Both the position numbers and the translations under genes were made by a program. A DNA stretch of 64,000 nt from Achatina immaculata (lineage: Eukaryota > Mollusca > Gastropoda > Stylommatophora > Achatinidae): NCBI GenBank assembly GCA_009760885.1, contig CM019717.1, positions 47,012,866-47,076,865 on the forward strand, in the 5' to 3' direction. The notes under the pieces are model-generated. The model saw nothing but the letters and a program-made list of their open reading frames with translations, was not told where the DNA came from and did not search any database. Of this stretch, positions 55,727 to 64,000 are shown piece by piece (the stretch's first letter is position 1; each line of letters begins with the position of its first letter).

Positions 55727-57365
55727 GCACTTCCAGGAAATACTTAATCGACCACACCCAAAAGAATTGTTAAACCTTGAAACTGACTTACCAGCCCCAC
55801 AACTAAATGTCAACCTAGATGAAATTAAATTGCATGAAATTGAAACAGCAGTGAATTTAATGGCACAAAGCTGCAGGTGAAGATGAAATAACAGCCGAAA
55901 TGCTAAAAGCTATCAATAGTGACAACATGAGACAACTACAGAGAATGTTTAACAAGATTTGGAAAGAAGAAAAGGTCCCTTCTAATTGGAAGAAAGGAAT
56001 CATTGTTAAAATACCAAAAAAAGGGCAACCTTAGTGACTGTAACAACTGGAGAGGAGTAACCTTAACATCAGTTGTGTCAAAAGTATTTTGCAAGGTCAT
56101 TTTGAATAGACTCAAAGATATAGTGGATACTGCGATGAGAGAAGAACAAGCAGGATTTCGAAAAAGGAGAAGCTGTCTCGACCAGATCTTTACTCTAAGA
56201 ATAATACTTGAAGAACATATTGAAAAGCAGAAACCATTAATACTGAACTTCATAGATTTTAAAAAGGCATTTGATAGCATACACAGAGATTCATTATAGA
56301 GAATTTTATGTCTATATGGAATACCATCTAAAATTGTCAACATCATTAAGGATTTATACAATGGATATGTTTGTGCAGTCAAGACAGAAGAAGGGATGAG
56401 TGAATGGTTCCAGATTGAAACAGGCGTGAAACAAGGATGTATACTGTCTCCTTTACTTTTTGGAATTACAATAGACTTCATAATGAAAAAATGCTGCACA
56501 GGTAACACAGGTATTGACTGGGTACATGGGACCCAACTAGAAGATCTTGATTTTGCTGATGACATAACTCTTATCAGTAATAATGTGAATTTCATGCAAG
56601 ACAAAACAGATAGCCTGTCTTCACTGGCTACCAAAATAGGACTTGAAATTAACAAGGACAAAACAAAAATAATGAAAATTCCTCTCAATCAAAATGGAAA
56701 AATACACATAGAAGGGACAGATATTGAAGAAGTCAATCAATTTGCATACCTTGGCAGCTACATAGACCAGGATGGTGACACTAGAAAGGAAGTTAGGATC
56801 AGAACTGCAAAAGCAGCATCAATCTTTAAGAATCTTCAGAACATATGGAATTCAAAAGTTATAAGCACAAAAACCAAGTTAAGACTATTCAGTTAAAATG
56901 TAATATCCACCCTCATTTATGCATGCGAAAGCTGGAAAACAACTAAAGAAATAGAAAAGAAATTAGACTCTTTTGAAAACAAATGCCTAAGGAAAATACT
57001 CAGCATCAAGTGGAATGAATTCAAGAACAATGCAGAGATAAGACAGATGACTGAACAACAACCAGTCTCATGGGTGATCAGGAAAAGGAGATGGACATAT
57101 GTTGGTCACTTGATGAGAAGAAATGATCAGAGAATCCCAAAACAAGCTATCAAGTGGAACACAACAGGCCGAAGAAAAAGAGGCAGACCGCGTGAAACTC
57201 TGAAGAGGACATTATTAAGAGAGGCCAAATTAACAGGCATAAAATCCTTTGACGAGGTTGAAAGACTCGCCGAAGACAGGAAAAATTGGCGAACTACTTT
57301 GCGAGCCCTATGTGACGTTAAACGGCACGGGAAGGATATAAGATATATATATAGTTTGCTTTATA
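55727..57365 (+). pseudogene. LINE-B reverse transcriptase and C-terminal region
   Basis: In shifting frames: WAEHFQEIL, HEIETAVNLM, GNLSDCNNWRGVTLTSVVSK, EEQAGFRKRRSCLDQIFTLR, LNFIDFKKAFDSIHRDSL (then a stop), ETGVKQGCILSPLLFGIT, LEDLDFADDITLIS (catalytic DD near 56,552), LEINKDKTKIMKIP, FAYLGSYIDQDGDTRKE, and after a break RKRRWTYVGHLMRRNDQRIP, KRGRPRETLKRTLLREAKLT, LAEDRKNWRTTLRALCDVKR. The order matches APE-type LINE reverse transcriptases. Inactive. Confidence 0.93.
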
Positions 57366-57489
57366 ATTAAGGCATTTTATTGACAACAGTCCAGAAAATG
57401 TTCAGAAAGAACACTCTGAGATGCCGTGCAGTGATTAACATCCAGATTTCATGCAGAGCGTGTGAATCTACTGAAGTTCTACAAAAACG

Positions 57490-57790
57490 TCTTCATGAAT
57501 GTGATAAATATATAAACATAGTAAATGATGAAAAAAAAGTGGAGTCATTATGCTTTTCTTCTGATTATAGGTGATCGGTATGTCTAGTTGCTCCATTTCA
57601 GTGCCCTCTTTGACCAGACGGCCAGCTTTCTCATTGCTTGGTATCTTATAGTGGAATGGAATCCACAGCAAGGCGACTCTGTGTTGTGAGCTAATTTTTG
57701 ACAAGGCATCCTTAAGGTCTGGTAGTTTGTTGCACTGAAGAGGTTCCAGTACCGATCTTGCATCTGCGATATGGCGTCAATGTTTGGTTG
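57490..57790 (-). mobile_element. LINE RNase H domain fragment
   Basis: The minus strand reads ADARSVLEPLQCNKLPDLKD, ALSKISSQHRVALLWIPFHY, KIPSNEKAGRLVKEGTEMEQ, YNQKKSIM. This is the second half of an RNase H domain as found in some LINEs (usual patterns: DSxSAL, then WIPxHxGIxGNExADxLAKxG). LINE-B does not show an RNase H, so this is another LINE; it ends without a visible tail and is a fragment. Confidence 0.8.
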
Positions 57791-57974
57791 TACTTACATA
57801 TGTGAAACTGATAAAAAATGAAACAAACGAAGACAGTTAAGAACCGAAATAGCTGGTACTTATTAGATTACGCCCTATATCTGGCTTCATTGAGCCTGTC
57901 GCCAGATATTGAGAAACGTTCTAGCAGCGAACAGCATCAGGTCTCACACTAATTGCAGTGTTGTATGACATAAC

Positions 57975-58145
57975 ATTACATCATCATCATCATCAACGTC
58001 GTCATCATCATCATCATCATCATCATTCACTGCCTTGAGAGCGTAGACCATGGATAAAGGCTCTCCAGTCATCCCTGTTCTTGGAATTATTCTCTGCTTC
58101 CTTCCATATGTATCCCTTGTCTCTGAGCACAGTTATAATATTACA
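57975..58145 (-). mobile_element. LINE 3' end with (GAT)n tail
   Basis: The minus strand reads ITVLRDKGYIWKEAENNSKN, RDDWRAFIHGLRSQG, then (GAT)n (57,975-58,027 as (CAT)n on plus). The pattern W..AE..S.DR..WR at the C-terminus just before a microsatellite tail is typical of APE-type LINEs. A very short 5'-truncated copy. Confidence 0.65.
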
Positions 58146-59168
58146 TAACTGAAACAAATCTGTTCACAGTGTTATTATCTGTTATTGTTACTTTCGTTTA
58201 TTAGACATAGAGATGAGTGCGGCCTGACTCGCAGAAAATAACATCGAGCCCCTGTGTGATAGAAGACTACTAGACCCCCTGTTTTACAGAGTAGACGGTG
58301 TGATTGGTACCCATTGTGTGTCCTGACTTATTTGTGGCGTCTAAGCCGTTTTCAGTAGCCCAATTTTCTAAGTACCAACAGTTTGCTGATACCAAGCCGT
58401 CTGCATAGTGTGTCACGTTAGAATCACGTGGCTTCGTCTGAACTGACCCATCTCTCTCTCTTTACTCTTCTTTCTCTCTTAACCTGTGTGTTTTTCATAA
58501 CTGTTCAGAATTTTTTATTATTATTATTATTATTATTAAATCAGATTGATAGCTGGTTTTGATTTGTTCACATCCTTTTCCTTTCATTTATTGTCCTATT
58601 CCTTTCTTATCTCATTTATTATCAATTGTTCATCAATTATGTGATCCATCTATCTTAGCAAACACGTTTATCTCTCTGCTTTTTTTGTTTTCTTAGCAAA
58701 GCAAAGGCTGTACCGTCTCGCCCTTCATCTGTACCACATTGTCAAGTTGTGCGTGTAAACTTTTTACAGTATATCCGTAATTCTAGTACTAAACTGATGT
58801 TGAATGGTCGGGTTTGACTGAAAGTTGAGAGATGAAAGGCAGAATCTCAGACAAAGCTCTGTGAAAATAAAGTTCGTTCATTCTGTTCTTGTTTACTGTT
58901 ATCATACTGTCATTTATCACTGTCTTCACGCTGTTGAGCTCTCTTGTTTCCCCACTTTGTTAATGTTTCTTCTTCCTCCGTTCAACCATTGGAGCTTTAC
59001 TAAGAATGCTTATTATGAAAATTACAAGTGCTTTCGTATGGTTGCAGTTTGTCATCATTGTTATCTTGTTACCAGACGTTTCGCAGACAGCTTTTCTTCA
59101 GTACATGTGAGAGTTTACTCTTTGCCACACTGTTGGGGGGGGGGGGGCAAAGACATTGTTCAAGTAGG
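58146..59168. other. Stretch without recognised genes
   Basis: (TTA)n at about 58,514-58,540 and a G run at about 59,134-59,146. No coding region is supported. Confidence 0.55.
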
Positions 59169-59468
59169 CATCAGCGACCCATAGCTGATATGCTAGCGTC
59201 AGAGTCGGCGAACCATAGCTGACCAAGACCCTCTCCCACCTCTCTGTTGGTACCCCCAGTAGCAGACCTAACATGGCTAACGGGGCAGGGTTCGCCATAG
59301 TCCCCGTGGTGGTGGAGTGTTAAAGAAGCATTGCACACCCCCTACTTTTTACCTGCACACCGGGACTGAAAAAATATCCGCTATAACTCGCTCCCACGCC
59401 GATACATTGCTGTGCCTCAACACCGTCACGGCATTGGCTGCTAAGAGCACCAGCTCGCAGTTACAGGG
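59169..59468 (-). repeat. Family X copy, full length
   Basis: The minus strand runs from CCCTGTAACTGCGAGCTGG (59,468) to the end GCATATCAGCTATGGGTCGC-TGATG (59,169), with the 34-bp motif present twice. A useful reference copy: both ends agree with 29,110-29,430. Confidence 0.9.
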
Positions 59469-59524
59469 AGATTGAAGAAAGAAAGAAAATGCAGGAAGGA
59501 AGAAAGGAATTTATATTGTCACAT

Positions 59525-60320
59525 GAGGGGCTTCTAAAAAGTTACTGGCCCCACCAGCGTCCCAAAATCTGAGCGTAATTTTATCAGTGTAGCTATAAAG
59601 CGGGTCATTTTATAATGTAAAGTGCCAATTTGCATGATCATAGCGCTAATTTTTGACGCCCCCCCCCCCAACCCTTTTTCAGATGGAGTTGGCGATGAAA
59701 CTTGAGATCAGTCAGTCAGTCAGAATTTTCCTTGCGGAACTTTGTCTCCCTAACAGCTCTCCTGTAGGCCTCTCGGTTGTAAGCAAGATGCCCTGCTGCT
59801 GATGCAACAGAAACTTGGGATGGCGAACAATAAACGATTCGTCAAGAGCTCCAGCTGGATTGTCACCCAACAAAAAACAGGTGTTTATCAGTTACTGAGC
59901 GATGAAGAAGATATTGAACAGGAGATATGAGCACGCGTGGATGTGGTAGGAGCGCATAGATGGTCCTTCCTTACTGGCTGCTCTAAATTGCTGTGCTGAA
60001 CGAAATGAAAGAAAAACGGCAAGGGAAGTTGCAGGAAGCTGTTCTCATTTTGCAGGACAGTGCGTCTGCTCACAAGATGTTGGTTGTTTTGAAGAATTTG
60101 GGGTCTTGAGTGCATATACTATCCTATCTACTCGCCAGATCTTGCTACTTCTGATTGTTTCTTGTTTCCTAACCTTAAAAAGTGTTTGGAAGGGAGGAAA
60201 TTTTCGAATGAAGTGATAGCAGCAACGTTATCTTTTTTTAGGGGGGGGGGGAAGGGAATGTGGATTAAAGAAACTTGAGAAAGGATACGCCAATTGTGTT
60301 GCATTTCTGTATGAATATGT
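59525..60320 (+). mobile_element. Decayed mariner, interrupted by a LINE-A copy
   Basis: A possible left TIR starts near 59,527 (GAGGGGCTTCTAAAAAGTTA). The clear part is the C-terminal half: EMKEKRQGKLQEAVLILQDS with ASAHKM (second catalytic Asp), then YSPDLATSDCFLFPNLKKCL after a shift (third Asp in TSD), EGRKFSNEVIAA, and the end LEKGYANCVAFLYEYVE with a stop at about 60,318. The N-terminal domains are not recognisable, and a right TIR was not found. Confidence 0.7.
59709..59809 (-). mobile_element. LINE-A 3'-end copy 6 with target duplication
   Basis: A 101-bp insertion: (TGAC)n tail (CAGTCAGTCAGTCAG on plus) and the terminal 85 bp of LINE-A. It is flanked by GAAACTTGAGAT (59,697-59,708) and GAAACTTGGGAT (59,810-59,821), a 12-bp duplication with one mismatch. 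This documents LINE-type insertion for the family. Confidence 0.88.
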
Positions 60321-60887
60321 GGAATAACATACACGTTTTTTGACTCTAGGTCATTCTCCCCCCCCCCTCCCCCCGAACCATCGTACTGTGAGATATTCTT
60401 GCTCTCTGTTTTAAAGTTTCATATCTCAGCATATCTTTACCACAGTCCCATCGTCTGTCGTATAGCACGATTTGATTTTCTTCGTTTTGTACGAAGTTCA
60501 TTTTCCTTCAACATCCCCATCGTATATCATGCTAAATTTAGGGCCATCATGCCAGGTCTGCAATTTTCCCTCAGTTTTATGCGCCAGACTCGGAACTTCC
60601 GCCTAGAGATGCAAATCCCTTCACTAATATTGGAGATGTGGGGCTCAGCATGCAGCTCCTCATTTTGTCTGTTCCGTCTTTCCGCCATTTTGCTTGTTGC
60701 TGTTCTTGCGTAAATTGATTCTTCTCACGTCTTTACTGTACATAATCCTGTTTCTGTCTCGTTCTCTCATTCCATATTCGGCGTTTAAAAACTCCTTTGT
60801 CTCGCTTTTCTCTTTATCTTATTTGTTCTGTTTGTCTGTGCTAGTTGCTGTATATTTTCTCTTGTTCAGTTTATTCACAGAATTGTA
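60321..60887. other. Stretch without recognised genes
   Basis: A C run is at about 60,357-60,373. A 104-codon plus frame at 60,399-60,713 has no family features and T-rich DNA follows. Confidence 0.5.
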
Positions 60888-61135
60888 ATTCGGAGGCCGG
60901 TGTCTATTCAAGGCAGGCGTTTATTCGCAAAATACCAATTATTGTTCTGCAGCGTCGGTATTAGCCGATACTGCACGTCTTTTTCCACAGAAATACAGAC
61001 GATGTAGCCACCGGCCGTGTATTTCAGACCCGGCGTTTATTTGAGGCGTATGTAATTCGAAACATGGCTCCGTGAACCACCCCGCGCGTTTAGTTGAATC
61101 AGGCGACTATTTCAGACCCGGCGTTTAATCAAGTA
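60888..61135. repeat. Unidentified repeat with GGCGTTTATT motifs
   Basis: The motif GGCGTTTA occurs four times with GGCGTTTATT, CAGACCCGGCGTTTA and GAGGCCGGTGTCTATTC variants, all in one direction. The block is GC-richer than its neighbours. It may be the end of a DNA transposon, but no inverted partner was found in the window. Confidence 0.45.
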
Positions 61136-61216
61136 TATATAAAATCTGTTATGTCTTGCTTTGTAACGATGCTATTGTTCTTTTCACGAACACTACACAC
61201 CTTAAGTAAAGGTTGC

Positions 61217-61270
61217 ACAGTCCTTATCTTATTATAAACTTATCTTATTATAAACTTATCTTATTATAAA
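61217..61270. repeat. 18-bp tandem repeat, 3 units
   Basis: ACTTATCTTATTATAAAC three times. The following 61,271-61,834 shows only G runs near 61,315 and 61,579 and no gene. Confidence 0.9.
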
Positions 61271-61980
61271 CTCTGCAGTGAACAACAAACTTGAAGAGAG
61301 AACATTATTTGCAAGGGGGGGGGGGAGGAAATACAACCCAGTTCCCGTGACAGGCCATCCAGAACAAGTTTAATATGCACGTTGAAAGGGATGCTGTTTG
61401 ATTAGCAGACCAAAGTCATGTTCCCGATTGCGTGACGCTAATGTATAGTTCGCACACGCCATTCCTAAAGTCGAAGGCAGGAGTGCGTGTTTCAGCTTTT
61501 GAATGTAGTGATGGCATGCATTATTTCCTGGAAGAGGGGAGCATTAGTTGCAGGAGGAAGGGATGCTTTTTTTTGTAAGGGGGGGGGGAGAAGGAGGGAA
61601 GGAGCAAACACAGAAATCCTTTCATATAATGAGATTGTATGTAACAAAGTGTGTTTGTGTATGTTAACGCTAGCATCCGAATAAAGGATCGACGAATGAA
61701 TCGCAGATAATTAAGACATATGATTTATGACATCACCTAATTTTGCGTACACACCTCCGGGAGGAGAGGGGAATCCTGAATGTATTTTCTTGTTATATCT
61801 CAGATCTGAAATCAAACATTACATCCTGCTGTTTCATTGGTGGGTTTAGAGCAGTGTTAATCGGTTTAAAGCAGTGTTATTTGGTTTGAAGCAGCGTTAT
61901 TTGGTTTGAAGCAGCAGCGTTATTTGGTTTAAAGCAGTGTTATTTGGTTTAAAGCAGTGGTATTTGGTTATATTTAGCGT

Positions 61981-62217
61981 ATGAGTGGCGAAGTGGTTAG
62001 TGCACTGGTCTCGGCGAAGGTCGGGGGTTCGAATCCGGCCGGAGGCGCCCAGTCACCCAGCTGTAGAAATGGGTACCCGACTTGTTCTGGAGTTGGGGAA
62101 GGAAAGGCGGCCAGGCATGATACTGACCATATTACAGGTCAAGGAAAATATGGACACTAACACCATATCCCTATGTGCCTCTAAGGCATGAGAGGATTAC
62201 CTTTACCTTTATTTGGT
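61981..62217 (+). mobile_element. SINE-1 copy, complete (reference)
   Basis: A box GAGTGGCGAAGTGGTTAGTG (about 61,982), B box GGTTCGAATCCGGCC (about 62,027), body GTAGAAATGGGTACCCGACT, GGAAGGAAAGGCGGCCAGGC, ATGATACTGACCAT, and the end GAGAGGATTACCTTTACC. A tRNA-derived head with a pol III promoter. It lacks the CACCCTCTAGTGTGCTG stretch seen in other copies. Inserted in the 21-bp array. Confidence 0.93.
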
Positions 62218-62287
62218 TTAATGCAGTGTTATTGGTTTGAAGCAGTGTTATTTGGTTTAAAACAGTGTTAATCGATTTAAACAGAAC

Positions 62288-62742
62288 CACAAAAATAAGA
62301 TTTTTAAGGGCATGCATCTTTCCCATCGCAAAGTATGCCTGTGAGACCTGGACATTTAACAAAACAGCTGAGAAACACATAGATGCCTTTGAATGTAAAT
62401 GCTACAGAAGAGTTCTCCAAATATCGTGGACACAACAAATATATCTATACTACAAGAACTTAATATTGAAGAAGGCTGGCTATTAAAGAGGATTAAAGAG
62501 AGAAAACTTAAATATTTTGGACACATTAAACGTCATTATAATTTAGAGAAGACCGTATTGGAAGGATACATAATGGGAAAAAGAAAAAGAGGAAGACCAA
62601 AACGAATATGGCGGCAAGACATCGTTGACGATCTGCAAATGGATGCCGCAGCAGCAGGCCATCTTGCTCACAACCGAAAGGCCTACAGGAGTGCTGTTAT
62701 GGAGGCAAAGTTCCGCAAGGGACATGCAAATGAATGAATGAA
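62288..62742 (+). mobile_element. LINE-A 3'-end copy 7 (reference)
   Basis: The peptide is open over most of its length: KIRFLRACIFPIAKYACETW, TFNKTAEKHIDAFECKCYRR, VLQISW; after a shift LLKRIKERKLKYFGHIKRHY, NLEKTVLEGYIMGKRKRGRP, KRIWRQDIVDDLQMDAAAAG, HLAHNRKAYRSAVMEAKFRK, GHANE. These are the C-terminal features of APE-type LINE proteins: the ACETWT block, GHIKR, a basic GRPKR motif. The tail is (TGAA)n. Inserted in the 21-bp array. The upstream polymerase domain of LINE-A is nowhere in the window. Confidence 0.92.
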
Positions 62743-62933
62743 TGTATTGGAAGGATACATAATGGGAAAAAGAAAGAGAGGAAGACCAAAACGAAGATGG
62801 CAGCAAGACATCGTTGACAATATGCAAATGGTTGCAGCAGCGGCAGGCCTTCTTGCTCACAACCGAGAGGATTACAGGAGTGCTGTTTGGGAGGCAAAGT
62901 TCCGCAAGGGACAAGCAAATGAATGGATGAATG
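62743..62933 (+). mobile_element. LINE-A 3'-end copy 8, directly behind copy 7
   Basis: Starts GTATTGGAAGGATACATAAT, in the middle of the LINE-A end, right after the (TGAA)n tail of copy 7, and reads GYIMGKRKRGRPKRRWQQDI, VDNMQMVAAAAGLLAHNRED, YRSAVWEAKFRKGQANEWM. About 10% different from copy 7 by eye, so it is a separate insertion or an old tandem duplication. Confidence 0.9.
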
Positions 62934-62987
62934 AAATCGGTTTAAAACAGTGTTATTTGGTTTAAAGCAGTGTTATTTGAAGCCTGA

Positions 62988-63324
62988 AATCCAGTCTGGG
63001 ATGTACGTTTATATGTATATACATATTTTTTTCTCATATTCTGGGAGGGGGGGAGGAAGTAGACTGAAGATTCATTTTTAAAAGCATTGTTTTGCTAAAA
63101 AAAAACTCACAAATTTTGCATAGAACAAGCGTCTAATAAAAGATAACATATCGAAGTCTTCAGACCTGCTGTTGACCAATTATTAATGTGGTCTCAAAAA
63201 AAAATAAATTCTGCCGCTGTCCATCCCCTTAAAACATTCATATCTCACGTTTGATTTATGTGTTAAGTGCTCTGTGAAGCAGAATCTTAGAATGTGATCA
63301 GAGAAATGGTTTTATGTTGCTCTC
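62988..63324. other. Stretch without recognised genes
   Basis: AT-rich DNA with short A and G runs. No gene is visible. Confidence 0.6.
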
Positions 63325-63895
63325 GATGTTAGTTAGTCTTCAGACAAAGCCAGTTACATGACATGTTAGTCCTCAGACAAAGCCAGTTACATGGCATGTT
63401 AGTTAGTCTTCAGATAGAGCTAGTTACATGACATTGTTAGTTTTAGGCTTCAGACAAAGCCAGTTACATGACATGTTAGTTAGTCTTCAGACAGAGCTAG
63501 TTACATGAGTTTCAGTCTTCAGACAAAGCTAGTTACATGGCATGTTAGTTAGTCTTCAGACAAAGCTAGTTACATGACATGTTAGTTAGTCTTCAGACAA
63601 AGCTAGTTACATGACATGTTAGTCTTCAGACAGAGCTAGTTACATGACATGTTAGTTAGTCTTCAGACAAAGCTAGTTACATGACATGTTAGTTAGTCTT
63701 CAGACAAAGCTAGTTACATGACATGTTAGTCTTCAGACAAAGCTAGTTACATGACATGTTAGTTAGTCTTCAGACAAAGCTAGTTACATGACATGTTAGT
63801 TAGTCTTCAGACAAAGCTAGTTACATGACATGTTAGTTAGTCTTCAGACAAACCCAGTTACATGACATGTTAGTTAGTCTTCAGACAAACACCAA
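63325..63895. repeat. 33/37-bp tandem array, about 16 units
   Basis: The unit is TTAGTTAGTCTTCAGACAAA, GCTAGTTACATGACATG (37 bp), with 33-bp units that lack one TAGT. Outer units have GCCAGTTACATG. The last 100 bases of the window (63,896-64,000) hold only AT-rich DNA. Confidence 0.95.
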
Positions 63896-64000
63896 GTACA
63901 TGATGTCATTTATTTCATTTGTTGTTATACAATTTTTAAGTAATATTTCTAATTTATTTTGGTTTTTTTTCATATACAATTTTGTGTGAGTGATACTCCT

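Larger units (their letters stand above)
54640..57365 (+). mobile_element. LINE-B, longest copy (partial endonuclease, reverse transcriptase, 3' end)
   Basis: 5'-truncated within the APE endonuclease domain and running to the 3' end with the ATATAAGATATA tail. The coding region is split by frameshifts or stops near 55,725, 55,866, 56,020, 56,298 and 56,895. A full LINE of this type would also have the front half of the endonuclease. The two domains are listed separately below. It gives the best reference for the copies at 14,838 and 1,822. Confidence 0.95.
61835..62987. repeat. 21-bp tandem array split by one SINE and two LINE-A insertions
   Basis: Units of TTTGGTTTAAAGCAGTGTTA-T occur at 61,848-61,975, 62,210-62,283 and 62,934-62,985. 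The gaps are filled by SINE-1 and by two joined LINE-A ends. The remaining units of all three blocks are the same sequence, so one array was split at least twice. Confidence 0.92.

Noticed and set aside
55936..56688. 250-codon open frame on the minus strand
   Set aside because: It is the antisense of the LINE-B reverse transcriptase, whose plus-strand motifs are unmistakable. The same holds for minus frames at 14,878-15,159 and 15,397-15,687.

Overview
The window looks like an intergenic or intronic stretch of an animal nuclear genome. There are no operons or bacterial signals. The DNA is AT-rich and full of microsatellites, minisatellites and decayed transposons: APE-type LINEs, tRNA-derived SINEs, mariner elements and a BED-finger hAT. 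From the LINE and SINE types I infer a lophotrochozoan, most likely a mollusc; nothing in the sequence proves this. Only one host gene could be proposed: a two-exon model for a 50-residue peptide at 3,387-3,471 and 7,207-7,274. It is speculative.

Names used here. LINE-A: a LINE present only as short 3' ends tailed with (TGAA)n or (TGAC)n, eight copies. LINE-B: the best-preserved LINE, 54.6-57.4 kb, with a second copy at 14.8-16.3 kb and a 3' stub at 1.8 kb. LINE-C, LINE-D and LINE-E: other LINE fragments. SINE-1 and SINE-2: tRNA-like SINEs. Family X: a dispersed repeat of about 300 bp that I do not recognise. K repeat: a modular repeat of about 1 kb found twice, each time inside a DNA transposon.

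Layout. 0-12 kb: LINE fragments, the candidate small gene, two SINE-1 copies, a decayed minisatellite and family X copies. 12-14 kb: a nearly perfect 60-bp array of 19 units. 14.8-16.3 kb: LINE-B. 17.95-19.22 kb: a complete but dead mariner with TA duplications. 19.60-23.06 kb: a full-length hAT with a perfect 8-bp target duplication, disrupted by a K repeat. 24-25.7 kb: a 40-bp array and the first of two related elements with a 24-bp tandem core. 29-35 kb: family X, LINE-A and LINE-C copies and a 1-kb array that grew from the end of a family X copy. 37-41.5 kb: a 39-bp array, LINE-A, the second 24-bp-core element and LINE-D. 43-46 kb: SINE-1 followed by a 42-bp array, then a 58-bp array. 46.45-48.73 kb: a mariner lacking its catalytic core and carrying the second K repeat. 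49-54 kb: SINE-2, SINE-1 and LINE-C, -A and -E pieces. 54.6-58.1 kb: LINE-B and two other LINE fragments. 59-64 kb: family X, a mariner split by a LINE-A copy, a 21-bp array split by a SINE and LINE-A copies, and a terminal 37-bp array.

The genes present do not form a pathway. What the window records is layered transposition (elements inside elements with readable target duplications) and repeated growth of tandem arrays at or within dispersed elements. All transposase and reverse transcriptase genes seen here are broken.
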